The notes under the pieces: model-generated | What the model was told of the DNA's origin: nothing | Databases searched by the model: none | The model's input: the letters and a program-made list of their open reading frames with translations, nothing else | Part shown: in pieces, positions 1-7,975 of the stretch | How positions within the stretch are numbered: the first letter of the stretch is position 1 | Layout of the letters: each line of letters begins with the position of its first letter | Source of the DNA: Burkholderiales bacterium | GTDB lineage: Bacteria > Pseudomonadota > Gammaproteobacteria > Burkholderiales > Burkholderiaceae_C | Assembly: GCA_947474755.1 (NCBI GenBank) | Contig: CANJJE010000012.1 | Coordinates: 37,434-101,433, forward strand | Length of the DNA stretch: 64,000 nt | Direction of reading: 5' to 3' | Translations under genes and position numbers: made by a program

Positions 1-139
1 AGCCGACGGCGAGCACCGACGGCTTCACCCGAGCTATCAGTCCCGGCAGCGCATCTGCAGCGCTGACGGCCACGCAGAGACACATCAGTGCACCAGTCAT
101 CAGGGCCTTGCACATGATTCTGCGAGCCGCATTCATCAT
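1..139 (-). CDS. Trypsin-like (S1C/DegP-type) serine protease, N-terminal fragment
   Basis: The frame is open from an ATG at 139 to the window edge and gives about 46 residues. It starts with a short basic stretch and a hydrophobic segment ending near 'VSAADA', which reads as a signal peptide. The mature start 'LPGLIARVKPSVLAVG' resembles the opening strand of DegP/HtrA-like trypsin-fold proteases. The catalytic triad lies outside the window, so the family call rests on this short stretch. It begins 2 bases after the nucleotidyltransferase stop, so it is probably the last visible gene of the minus-strand cluster. An adjacent ATG at 136 is an alternative start. Confidence 0.5.
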   Translation of the reverse strand, partial: MMNAARRIMCKALMTGALMCLCVAVSAADALPGLIARVKPSVLAVG

Positions 140-141
140 GT

Positions 142-1233
142 TCAGCGCGCCTCTTCCGGCTGCTTCTTCTTCAGCCGCATGAATGCCTTGCGCACCAGGT
201 GTGGCACCGCCAGGTACATCGGCATGCGCAGGTGATGCGATCGTACGTACAGGAGCCATCGGGCCAATCCTGTGTAAGGTCCATCGCAATGCGGATGATC
301 GGGGCGCAGCGCAAGGCCCAGCAATGAAGACATCACGTGTCTCGACATGGTGCTGCGATCCAGCGATTGAACCTGCTGCTCGAGGCGTTGCGGCGGAGCC
401 GTCGAAAACAACCGGTTCAGATGAGTCAGCGCATGCGAGAGCGGAATCTGCAAGCCCAGGTGTGTGGCGCGATCGAGCAGTTCGTCCCAGAAGCCAGGCG
501 CCCGGGAGAAGTGAATGACCAGGTCATTCAGGTCGAGCAGGTCTCGCAAACCCCGGCCGAAATCGCCCTCCATGAACAGATGCGCTGCGCTGTGCAGAAC
601 CATGTCGACAGGGTGCAGGGTGTATAGCCCGGGCTGTCCCGGAATGGGCTGAATTCGGCTCAGCAACTCGGCGCCATCGACCTTGAAGCGTGAAGTCGGT
701 GGCGTGATGGTGTGGTGGAGATCGATGGTGGTGCCGCGATGGACATGGCGTATCGGTGGAATCTCGTGCATCCACTCGCGGTAATAACGGACGTTGTACG
801 GGTCGCGCTCTTCGCTGATCCAGCCCGCTGCGAACAGTGCATCCTCGACCGCGTCGATGGCCTGACGGCTTACCATCAGATCGATGTCGCTGAATATTCG
901 TCCACGCGCCGCTGGCAAGTTTGCAAGCAGATACGCCGCGCCCTTGAGCACGACGACCGGTGTATCGATGGCAGAAAGGGCTCGCCGGATGCACCGAGCC
1001 TCCCAGGTCACTTCGTGCCACTGCCTCTCGGCCAGTCTGAGCGCGCTTTGCAGATGCATCTGGGGCCCGGAAGGAACTTGATCCAGCCAGCCGTTGGCCA
1101 GGAAATGGTGCGCCAGGCGACCTTGCAAGCCTGCCTGACGTGCTTGCCCGAGCAGAGACTCCCACTCTCGCAGACTGGGTGAAGGCTGATGAGTCGGATC
1201 AGCCCATATGCTGGAAAGCAGTGCTTCGTTCAA
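142..1233 (-). CDS. Nucleotidyltransferase family protein (NTP_transf_5-like)
   Basis: The 363-aa protein carries the nucleotidyltransferase core 'VVLKGAAYLL' at about residues 95-104 and 'IFSDIDLMV' at about 113-121, whose acidic pair should bind metal. This matches the uncharacterised nucleotidyltransferase family that accompanies HprK-related kinases and PqqD-like proteins in HPr-rel-A and some lasso-peptide clusters. Its substrate is unknown. The start is a TTG overlapping the kinase stop (TTGA), which suggests translational coupling. The far C-terminus is basic ('RLKKKQPEEAR'). The family call is firm; the role in modifying a peptide, protein or sugar is inferred from neighbours only. 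Confidence 0.8.
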   Translation of the reverse strand: MNEALLSSIWADPTHQPSPSLREWESLLGQARQAGLQGRLAHHFLANGWLDQVPSGPQMHLQSALRLAERQWHEVTWEARCIRRALSAIDTPVVVLKGAAYLLANLPAARGRIFSDIDLMVSRQAIDAVEDALFAAGWISEERDPYNVRYYREWMHEIPPIRHVHRGTTIDLHHTITPPTSRFKVDGAELLSRIQPIPGQPGLYTLHPVDMVLHSAAHLFMEGDFGRGLRDLLDLNDLVIHFSRAPGFWDELLDRATHLGLQIPLSHALTHLNRLFSTAPPQRLEQQVQSLDRSTMSRHVMSSLLGLALRPDHPHCDGPYTGLARWLLYVRSHHLRMPMYLAVPHLVRKAFMRLKKKQPEEAR

Positions 1234-2150
1234 AGCCGACGTGACGTCACCAGGGAGTCGAAAAGCCGCTCGGCTTCGCCTAATGAGCTGTACTCGAAGT
1301 CATGGCAGCTGCTGCGATCGACGAGCCCGCCCAGCGTCTGAAAGCCGAGCAATCCGAGCGCGCCGTAGTTGAACGCGTTCCGGCCCAACTCCAGCATGCT
1401 GTCGGCACGTGACCTTGCCGTAAGGCGGGCGCCAGCGCCAGCGACATATCTTGGAAAAATTACCCACCCTGGCTCGGCCATCGAATCGATCTGGTCAAGA
1501 TGCCTGCGTTCGACTTTCAGGTGACCCACCGAGCCCTTCGACGTGCCATGGACCACGTCACCGAAGACCGCATCCGGTGCATGTGCGCGGATGACATCGA
1601 GCGACTCATTCTTCAAGCTCACCGGGCGACACAAGGGGGCGATCGCGCCATCCGTGGTTGAGATCAAGGCCAATTCATCCGACAGCAAGCGCCAGCCACG
1701 GCATATCAATCCTGCGCAAAGCGTGCTTTTCCCTGACCCGGGTGGCGCGGCAAGGACGGCGGCAAGCCCGTCGCGTTCAATGACCGCAGCGTGAAGAATG
1801 AGGTACTGATGCGCCTGGGTTGAGATACACCAGTTCATCGCCCACTCCAGCAGCGGGAAAGCATGGCTTTGGGGCAGAGGTTCAAACGGGAAGCCGCCGT
1901 CAAACACGAACCGCACCTGAGGCCGAATCCAGCGGTGCAAACCCGCTCCGCGATCCATCAGCACTTCAAAATCAAAAAATTCTGTGTTTGCGGCCAGACC
2001 ATAGTCTGCATAGAGCAAGTGGATGCCCTTTTGTATCGCCGGAATGTCAGATCTGATTCGAAAGTTGAAGGGCCCGGTTCTGATGCCAAGACCAGCACCT
2101 GCCAGTCGCTGACCGATCTCGAACGTACTCAGCGAGGACACCACCGTCAT
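1230..2150 (-). CDS. HprK-related kinase A
   Basis: The 306-aa protein has a P-loop 'PPGSGKST' at residues 136-143. Ahead of it is 'LHAAVIER' (His120), and after it 'LLSDELALI' at 156-164, the arrangement of HPr kinase/phosphorylase catalytic domains. It lacks the standard N-terminal HprK domain. The start codon overlaps the PqqD-like gene stop (ATGA) and the stop overlaps the nucleotidyltransferase start. The three genes therefore form one coupled unit, as expected for the HPr-rel-A system described by the TIGRFAM families HprK_rel_A and PqqD_rel_X. The phosphorylated target is not known; the 196-aa protein upstream is one candidate. Confidence 0.85.
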   Translation of the reverse strand: MTVVSSLSTFEIGQRLAGAGLGIRTGPFNFRIRSDIPAIQKGIHLLYADYGLAANTEFFDFEVLMDRGAGLHRWIRPQVRFVFDGGFPFEPLPQSHAFPLLEWAMNWCISTQAHQYLILHAAVIERDGLAAVLAAPPGSGKSTLCAGLICRGWRLLSDELALISTTDGAIAPLCRPVSLKNESLDVIRAHAPDAVFGDVVHGTSKGSVGHLKVERRHLDQIDSMAEPGWVIFPRYVAGAGARLTARSRADSMLELGRNAFNYGALGLLGFQTLGGLVDRSSCHDFEYSSLGEAERLFDSLVTSRRL

Positions 2151-2419
2151 TCGCGCGACACGTCGATCAGATTTGCGCCAGCCAATTGCTCCAGGATGAA
2201 GGGGAGGGCTGCAAGCACAACGTCTACCTCAGACCCGCTCGCGCCCCACCTCTCGACCAGCAAGTCCATGTCCGTCGCACCTTCCTCCACGCACATGAGA
2301 GCACGAGCTGTCGGGATATCGAGATGGTGTGTCAGTCCAGAGGCTTCGTTGAAGACGACGTACTCGTTGTCCCACTCCAGCCAGTGAAATGACCCGGTCT
2401 GGTTTAGTCGCAGTTGCAC
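2147..2419 (-). CDS. HPr-rel-A system PqqD-family peptide chaperone
   Basis: This 90-aa protein has the PqqD-like winged-helix pattern: an early strand pair ('HWLEWDNEYVVFNEASG'), a Leu-rich helix and a C-terminal 'LPFILEQLAGANLI'. PqqD proteins bind leader peptides and present them to modifying enzymes. Translation begins at a GTG. The stop overlaps the HprK-related kinase start by 4 bases. Together with the kinase and nucleotidyltransferase it supports a peptide- or protein-modification role for the cluster. No short precursor peptide gene is obvious next to it. Confidence 0.8.
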   Translation of the reverse strand: MQLRLNQTGSFHWLEWDNEYVVFNEASGLTHHLDIPTARALMCVEEGATDMDLLVERWGASGSEVDVVLAALPFILEQLAGANLIDVSRE

Positions 2420-2452
2420 TGGCGTGTGAATAAAGTAGTCTCGCCCCGTATT

Positions 2453-3043
2453 TCAATATGAATTGATGATTCTGAAAAGAGTCGTCGCGCTGCTTGACTG
2501 GGGGCTTGAATACAACGCCAATACTTCGGATGGTGTGTAGGGGAACACGGCGGTACCGAGCGGCATGATCGAGTTTAGAAGCGCGGCAATCCAAAACGCT
2601 TCATCGCTGCTCGTCTGGGCGGTCAAGATGCTGATCAAAGAAGATGTTGAACCAGCTCCAAAGACAGCACCAAAGGTCGAATTTTGAGTGAAGGTAAACG
2701 TGCCGACTACGCAAGTTGCAGTTGCGTCTGTGGCCGAGTAGCCAGGCCAGTTGGACAAGGTCTTGAAATAGCCGGGCGGTCTACCCCTGCACGTCGGGAG
2801 ACCAGTCGCTTTGGAGTGCGCCATTGATTGGACACCGGAGGCGGAGCAAATTTGTCCACCAGCCGTTACTGCAGAGGTGAAAGCCAACGTCTTGATTGGC
2901 ACGGCGCTAGCCGCTACCGCAGAGCCCTTGACCATGCCGTTGAGCAAGAGGCGACGGCGAGAAGCCTGAATCGATTCATTGTTCGCGTGCTGAGGCATTG
3001 ATGGCTTGTCCGAATTGTCGACGTCAGTAATTTTAACCATCAC
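2453..3043 (-). CDS. Hypothetical protein with Tat-like leader, possible cluster substrate
   Basis: I do not recognise this 196-aa protein. Residues about 29-52 contain 'SRRRLLLNGMVKGSAVAAS', a twin-arginine-like n-region followed by a hydrophobic stretch, which suggests export. The mature part is rich in Ser, Thr, Gly and Phe, with few charges and four Cys. The C-terminus is 'TTLFRIINSY'; there is no PEP-CTERM tail. It lies 33 bases upstream of the PqqD-like gene and downstream of the sugar transferase. An AT-rich palindrome lies just before its start. Base composition is less GC-rich than neighbouring genes. It could be the substrate of the HPr-rel-A enzymes, but this is inference from position only. 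Confidence 0.6.
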   Translation of the reverse strand: MMVKITDVDNSDKPSMPQHANNESIQASRRRLLLNGMVKGSAVAASAVPIKTLAFTSAVTAGGQICSASGVQSMAHSKATGLPTCRGRPPGYFKTLSNWPGYSATDATATCVVGTFTFTQNSTFGAVFGAGSTSSLISILTAQTSSDEAFWIAALLNSIMPLGTAVFPYTPSEVLALYSSPQSSSATTLFRIINSY

Positions 3044-3065
3044 TTGCCTCGCGAATGCTATAAAT

Positions 3066-3083
3066 ATAGTTATAAGTAACTAT
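3066..3083. promoter_or_regulatory. AT-rich palindrome upstream of the 196-aa gene
   Basis: Two perfect 7-base arms, ATAGTTA and TAACTAT, flank a 4-base spacer. They sit in an AT-rich stretch between the sugar transferase and the 196-aa gene. On the minus strand, TATAAC and TATATT boxes overlap the palindrome and could serve as a -10 element. It looks like a promoter with an operator, giving the HPr-rel-A genes their own transcription start. Confidence 0.4.
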
Positions 3084-3128
3084 GGGTGCTGGCATTGAAG
3101 TTCAATGAGTTTTGCATGATGCGCGCGC

Positions 3129-4520
3129 TCATTGTCCTTCTCGGAAAATCACAACACTGACTGTTTCTATCAGGACGAGAATATCAAGGAGCAACGAATT
3201 GTTCTTGACATAGTAGAGATCAAACTGATGCTTTTTTCGAGCGTCGTCAAGAGAGTCGCCGTAGTGGTAGCGAACCTGAGCCCAACCGGTGATGCCGGGT
3301 TTGACGGAGTGGCGCAATTCATAAAATGGAATTTCCGCTTTCAGTTTATCTACAAACGTCGGACGTTCCGGGCGCGGACCGACGAGACTCATTTCGCCAA
3401 AAAGCACACTGAAAAGTTGCGGTAGCTCGTCGATGCGGGTTTTCCGCATGAAAGAACCAACGCGAGTGATGCGCGGGTCATTTTTTGAAGCCCAGCGAGC
3501 CACACCGTCTCGTTCGGCATCGGCACGCATGCTTCGGAACTTCATGCACATGAAGACGCGGCCGCCCAAGCCTACGCGAGCCTGACGATAAATGACTGGG
3601 CCTGGACTGTCCAGCCAAATGGCCAAAGCTGCAAGTGCCATGATAGGCGCTGTGAGTATCAACAACACGCTTGAACTGACAATATCAAAGGCGCGCTTCA
3701 TGAACTGCCGCATCTGTCCCTGGACAAAGCCATCACCGTAAACCAGCCAGCTTCCTTTGAGGCTATCGATGCGAACTTCGCGTTTATTTTTCTCGCTGAA
3801 CCCTGCCAGATTCAAAACCGATACTCCACGAATTCGGCACTCCAGCAGCTGGTCCATCGGGATGGTGCCTCCGCGTTGTTCTCGTACGGCGATCACAATC
3901 TCTTTGACTGAATATCGAGAAACCAAATCAATCAAGGAAGATTTGCTAGGAAACACGGGGATGCCGTTCTTCTTGGTTTCTGAATCCTCTGACGTGGCGA
4001 AGAAACCGACCACGTTACGCGCCGATCGTCCTGGTGACTGCAATTCTGCCGCTATGGATTGAGCTTCTTCTCCCGTGCCGACTATCAATACCGAAGGCAA
4101 GGTTGTCACCCGTTGCATAACGTAGAAGCATCCGCGAGATAAAACCAAACCCAGAGCAAGGTAAGAAATTGCGGCTGGTATCAATTGCTCGATATAGCCG
4201 CGATCTGCCACGAACCTCAACACCAGACTTGTAACGTAGCCACCAATGCAAATTGCACCCACGGTGCGGAGAGCCTTGGCACCGAGTGAGATGGTTTTTG
4301 GGCGATACAGTCCGACTAGCGCATACATCAGTGCCATGACGAGCGCGAAGAAAGTGGCTCCAAACAGAACGAGAGGAATCTCCGGGACTGCGTCGGGGAT
4401 GGTCATGTACCTGCTGGTCAAGGTCGACGCAGCCAACAGCATGGCTACAAAGCACAAAGACAGGTCGACCACCATGCCGGCCGGGGCACTGGGCAGAACA
4501 TCTTGTCGGTAGAGCCTCAT
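3129..4520 (-). CDS. Exopolysaccharide priming sugar-1-phosphate transferase (XrtA-associated type)
   Basis: The 463-aa protein has several N-terminal membrane spans (about residues 15-135), a central Rossmann-like region ('VLIVGTGEEAQSIAAEL', about 143-159), and a C-terminal bacterial sugar transferase domain from about 272. The latter contains 'KFRSMRADAE', 'RKTRIDELPQL' and 'SLVGPRPERP'. It should transfer a hexose-1-phosphate from a UDP-sugar to undecaprenyl phosphate at the inner membrane, starting the repeat unit. It matches the PEP-CTERM-system sugar transferase class. It is divergent from prsK across a 381-base spacer. The gene is less GC-rich than the rest of the locus, which may indicate separate acquisition. 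Confidence 0.88.
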   Translation of the reverse strand: MRLYRQDVLPSAPAGMVVDLSLCFVAMLLAASTLTSRYMTIPDAVPEIPLVLFGATFFALVMALMYALVGLYRPKTISLGAKALRTVGAICIGGYVTSLVLRFVADRGYIEQLIPAAISYLALGLVLSRGCFYVMQRVTTLPSVLIVGTGEEAQSIAAELQSPGRSARNVVGFFATSEDSETKKNGIPVFPSKSSLIDLVSRYSVKEIVIAVREQRGGTIPMDQLLECRIRGVSVLNLAGFSEKNKREVRIDSLKGSWLVYGDGFVQGQMRQFMKRAFDIVSSSVLLILTAPIMALAALAIWLDSPGPVIYRQARVGLGGRVFMCMKFRSMRADAERDGVARWASKNDPRITRVGSFMRKTRIDELPQLFSVLFGEMSLVGPRPERPTFVDKLKAEIPFYELRHSVKPGITGWAQVRYHYGDSLDDARKKHQFDLYYVKNNSLLLDILVLIETVSVVIFREGQ

Positions 4521-4901
4521 GGTGGACTGCCTCTCATCGATCAGAACAGTTTCGAACTTGTCAAGTCCTCGCTAGCTGCGACCAGACGCTGCTGTCAAGG
4601 GGGAGGTCGCGACAACGAATTATTCTTGGGCGTCCTTGCCGTAGCATCCCCTGACTAGGGGGTCTGTCGCGACCTTTCGCACGAGAGTTCGAGTTTTGCG
4701 GCCTTGTCACGATTGATTACTGCGAGCGTTGCCGTAAACATCCTCCTTGACCGGACGCTGTTTGACCCGCCGCGTCGCACATTCCGGCTTTGATTCGGCC
4801 TCAGCAGTCATTCATGACGCTCCTGCGTTGCCCATCTGATCGATCAATTCGCCAGGCGCGTTGACAGCAGCCACGCTGATCTTGGCGCCAATGCAAGCTG
4901 A
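4521..4901. other. Divergent intergenic region between the sugar transferase and prsK
   Basis: No gene is supported here. It holds a long inverted repeat, GGTCGCGACA at 4605-4614 and TGTCGCGACC at 4665-4674, whose inner palindromes GTCGCGAC lie exactly 60 bases apart. A TTGACA lies near 4860 but I see no convincing -10 box behind it. I looked for a sigma-54 -24/-12 element (GG-N10-GC) and did not find a good one. Confidence 0.5.
4605..4674. promoter_or_regulatory. Paired GTCGCGAC palindromes (candidate operator or enhancer sites)
   Basis: Two 10-base arms are perfect reverse complements, and each contains the self-palindrome GTCGCGAC (4606-4613 and 4666-4673). A 60-base separation is close to an integral number of helical turns, so two dimers could bind the same DNA face. 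The pair lies between the divergent sugar transferase and prsK genes, so one regulator could control both. The identity of the regulator is not visible. Confidence 0.4.
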
Positions 4902-7013
4902 ATGAACCCTCACGACAACACATTCATGGCCTGGGGCTTCGGGCTGGTAGGGGTGACCTATCTGGCCTTTGCGTTGACGCTTCTTCGAATCGGAGAGTGG
5001 CGTTTGCCCGTCAGTCGATCGGGCCGGGCGCTTTTCGGTGCCGTCTGTTGCAGTTCCATCTGGGGATGGTTGACCCTGGCCGGCGTGTTGCGTGACGACG
5101 CGCTGCTCGGGTTCATCGCGTCCTTGTTTGACGCTGGCCGCTATGGCTTGTGGTTGGCATTCCTGCTCCAGCTGAGACCGGAGAAGTCAGAGAGTGCATC
5201 AGGGTGGGGATCGTCGCTGAGCAAACTGTCACTGTTCCTGGTGACCTTGGTCGTGATCGGGCAGGTGCTTCGCTACCACGAACCCGGGGACTCCTTCCTG
5301 CAAGCTCGCGGGCAGCCGATGATGTCGATGGCGCTGTCGATTTTTGGTCTGGTGCTGATCGAGCAGGTTTTCCGCAATGTGGATCCCGACTCACGCTGGA
5401 GCGTCAAGCCCGTCAGTGCGGCGTTGGCGGGCTCATTCGCGTTCGACCTGTACATGTATTCGCAGGCCGTGATCTTTGGCAGCGTCGACGCTGACGCTCA
5501 AAGTATCCGTGGTGCGGTCCATGCGCTGATGGCGCCCCTGCTGTTTGTCTCGACTTCGCGGCTGGGCATCGACTGGACCTCGAAGCTGCGAGTGTCGCGC
5601 AGCGCCGCATTCCATTCCGCCACCTTGTTGATTTGTGGCCTCTACCTGCTGTTGATATCGGCGGTGGGTTACTACGTCAAATATTTTGGCGGAGATTGGG
5701 GCCGCGCATTGCAGCTTTGCGTGGTGTTTGCCTCATTGATATTTCTGGTTTTACTCACAGTATCTGGAGCCGCCCGGGCCAAACTACGAATATTCCTCAG
5801 CAAGAATTTTTTCAGATACCGGTATGACTACCGCGATGAATGGCTCAAATTCACTGAGGCGCTTTGCGCGCAGGGCACACCTCAGGAAATGGGCCAACAG
5901 GTGATCCGAGGTTTGGCAGACCTGGTGGAGAGCCCTGGAGGTGGGCTGTGGATGAAGAGTCCGGAAGCGAGTGGCTTTCGGCAAACGGTGCGGCTGAACA
6001 TCGATTTCACTTCGGTGAGCGAGGAGGAAGACTCCGAACTGAGCATGGCCCTCAAGCGCGAGAAGGTGGTTGTCAACCTGGAGGAGTACCGATCTTTCCC
6101 CGGGCGATACGGGTCGATCGCCTTGCCGCCGTGGCTGCAATCCATGCCGCAGGCTTGGTTGATTGTTCCGCTGATCGTTGGGGACAAGCTGATCGGATTT
6201 GTCGTGCTGTTGCGGTCACGGACTCCTCTGGATGCCAACTGGGAAGTTCATGACCTGCTGAAGACAGCGAGCCGTCAGGCCGCGAGCTTTCTCGCGCAGA
6301 TGGTGGCCACGGAGTCCTTGCTGGAAGTGCGCAAGTTCGATGCCTTCAATCGAATGTCGGCGTTCGTGGTTCACGATCTGAAGAACATCGTGACGCAGCT
6401 GTCGCTGATGATGAAGAACGCCAAGCGGTTGCACGCCAACCCCGAATTCCAGCAGGACATGCTGGACACCGTCGACAACTCACTGGAGAAAATGCGCCAG
6501 CTGATGGCGCAGTTGCGTGAAGGCACGACACCTGCAGGCACTGCCTTTGGTGTCGATCTGGTCGCGGTGGCGCGTCGAATCGAAGCGCACACGACCAGCC
6601 GCGGCAGGAGCCTTGAACTGCGCCGCTTGCAGCCAGCGACCGCGCGCGGGCACGAAGAACGGATCGAGCGCGTGATCGGGCACCTGGTCCTCAATGCACT
6701 GGAAGCCACCGATCCGCAGGGGCAGGTCTGGCTGGAGCTCGATACCCAGGGCGATCGCGCACGCATCGTGGTTGGCGACACCGGCCATGGCATGTCGGCC
6801 GAATTCATTCGCGACCGGCTGTTCAAGCCCTTTCAGTCGACCAAGTCAACCGGCATGGGCATTGGCGCCTACGAGAGTTCGCAATACATCCACGAGCTCG
6901 GAGGCAAGATCTCGGTGGTGAGCGAGCTGCAGCGAGGCACGCAAGTGACCTTGCTGATCCCGCTTTTTCACGCGTCGGTTGAATCTGACCTCGACATGCT
7001 CAAGTCCCAGTGA
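4902..7013 (+). CDS. prsK: XrtA/PEP-CTERM system sensor histidine kinase PrsK
   Basis: The 703-aa protein begins with about eight to ten hydrophobic spans (residues about 8-300), followed by a GAF-like region (about 310-470). The kinase core has H-box 'AFVVHDLKNIV' with His491, N-box 'VLNALEATDP' near 596-605, and 'VGDTGHGMS' near 624-632. This order matches PrsK, the membrane sensor of exosortase-A systems, which normally acts with the sigma-54-dependent regulator PrsR. No prsR follows; the next gene is the export lipoprotein after a 231-base gap. It is divergent from the sugar transferase. Confidence 0.9.
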   Translation: MNPHDNTFMAWGFGLVGVTYLAFALTLLRIGEWRLPVSRSGRALFGAVCCSSIWGWLTLAGVLRDDALLGFIASLFDAGRYGLWLAFLLQLRPEKSESASGWGSSLSKLSLFLVTLVVIGQVLRYHEPGDSFLQARGQPMMSMALSIFGLVLIEQVFRNVDPDSRWSVKPVSAALAGSFAFDLYMYSQAVIFGSVDADAQSIRGAVHALMAPLLFVSTSRLGIDWTSKLRVSRSAAFHSATLLICGLYLLLISAVGYYVKYFGGDWGRALQLCVVFASLIFLVLLTVSGAARAKLRIFLSKNFFRYRYDYRDEWLKFTEALCAQGTPQEMGQQVIRGLADLVESPGGGLWMKSPEASGFRQTVRLNIDFTSVSEEEDSELSMALKREKVVVNLEEYRSFPGRYGSIALPPWLQSMPQAWLIVPLIVGDKLIGFVVLLRSRTPLDANWEVHDLLKTASRQAASFLAQMVATESLLEVRKFDAFNRMSAFVVHDLKNIVTQLSLMMKNAKRLHANPEFQQDMLDTVDNSLEKMRQLMAQLREGTTPAGTAFGVDLVAVARRIEAHTTSRGRSLELRRLQPATARGHEERIERVIGHLVLNALEATDPQGQVWLELDTQGDRARIVVGDTGHGMSAEFIRDRLFKPFQSTKSTGMGIGAYESSQYIHELGGKISVVSELQRGTQVTLLIPLFHASVESDLDMLKSQ

Positions 7014-7143
7014 GGCTGGAGCAGCCGCGCTCAGCGATCGGCGGTGGGCTGCCCAAAATTCACGATCGACAAGGGGTTTTGGTCACGGCCACCCGAGCAA
7101 ACGTTGTAACAGCCGCTTTCATCATGCCATCATCGTCACTTGA

Positions 7144-7165
7144 GGTAATGAGCGTTTTCATTACC
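7144..7165. promoter_or_regulatory. Perfect palindrome upstream of the export gene
   Basis: GGTAATGA and TCATTACC, perfect 8-base arms with a 6-base spacer, lie in the 231-base gap between prsK and the export lipoprotein gene, about 80 bases before the start codon. No T-run follows, so a terminator is unlikely and an operator is more plausible. The rest of the gap (7014-7244) shows no gene. An AAGGGG ribosome-binding site precedes the ATG at 7245. Confidence 0.4.
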
Positions 7166-7244
7166 GGTAGATAACAGTCGTGTGCGAAATCCGGGGGGCG
7201 CTCCTATCGCCCAGCCGAGTCATTCTGAAAAAAGGGGATAAACC

Positions 7245-7880
7245 ATGAATATGTTCACGACGCCCAAGGGACAAGGAATTCGACTTGCGTTGGTCCTGAT
7301 CGGGTCGTTGCTGTTGTCCGCCTGTGGCATTTTCCCTGGCAATCTTCCGCCAGCGCCACCTAGTGCGTCGACCCAGGACTACAGCTACGTGGTCGGGCCG
7401 GGTGACAACCTCAACATCATCGTATGGCGCAACCCAGAGCTGTCGTTGTCGGTGCCGGTGCGGCCAGATGGCAAGTTTTCAACACCGCTGATCGACGAGA
7501 TGGTGGTCCAGGGCAAGAATTCGGTCGAAATTGCTCGTGATATCGAAAAACTGCTGGGCAAATACGTCAGGGATCCGGTGGTGACAGTGATCGTCACTGG
7601 TTTCGTCGGCCCTTATGACCAGCAGATTCGCGTCGTTGGAGAGGCCGCAAAGCCTCAGGTGCTTGCCTACAAGCAGAAGATGACCGTCCTCGACGTGATG
7701 ATTGCCGTTGGAGGCCTCACTGATTTCGCGGCGGGCAACGATGCAACCATCTTGCGCACTGCCGATGGGAACAAGCAATACGCGGTTCGATTGAAAGATC
7801 TGGTCAAGCGCGGCGACATCTCCGCTAATGTTGAGATGAAGCCGGGCGATATCCTGATCATCCCGCAAAGCTTCTTCTGA
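7245..7880 (+). CDS. XrtA-system polysaccharide export lipoprotein (Wza-type)
   Basis: The 211-aa protein starts with a lipoprotein signal ending in 'LLLSACG' (Cys27). It continues with a polysaccharide-export domain ('SYVVGPGDNLNIIVW', about 47-61) and an SLBB-like repeat to the C-terminus ('MKPGDILIIPQSFF'). It should sit in the outer membrane or periplasm and form the exit conduit for the exopolysaccharide, with the chain-length protein downstream. It is short compared with Wza, as is usual for the PEP-CTERM/XrtA export family. It has a good ribosome-binding site and opens the plus-strand operon. Confidence 0.9.
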   Translation: MNMFTTPKGQGIRLALVLIGSLLLSACGIFPGNLPPAPPSASTQDYSYVVGPGDNLNIIVWRNPELSLSVPVRPDGKFSTPLIDEMVVQGKNSVEIARDIEKLLGKYVRDPVVTVIVTGFVGPYDQQIRVVGEAAKPQVLAYKQKMTVLDVMIAVGGLTDFAAGNDATILRTADGNKQYAVRLKDLVKRGDISANVEMKPGDILIIPQSFF

Positions 7881-7975
7881 ACGTCGCACCTGAATCCGGC
7901 TTGCTTTCCAAGCGTGCTCTGACGCCCTGACGCGTCTCCGTTTCACGTTCCATCCATCCAAGATCGATCACCCGA

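Noticed and set aside
2453..3043. PEP-CTERM substrate of exosortase A
   Set aside because: The 196-aa protein is exported-looking but ends 'FRIINSY', with no PEP motif, C-terminal membrane span or basic tail. No other protein in the window has them.
4521..4901. Sigma-54 promoter for prsK or the sugar transferase
   Set aside because: I searched for GG-N10-GC with the TGGCAC/TTGC context; the only near match (TGGCGCCAATGCA near 4882) has the wrong spacing.
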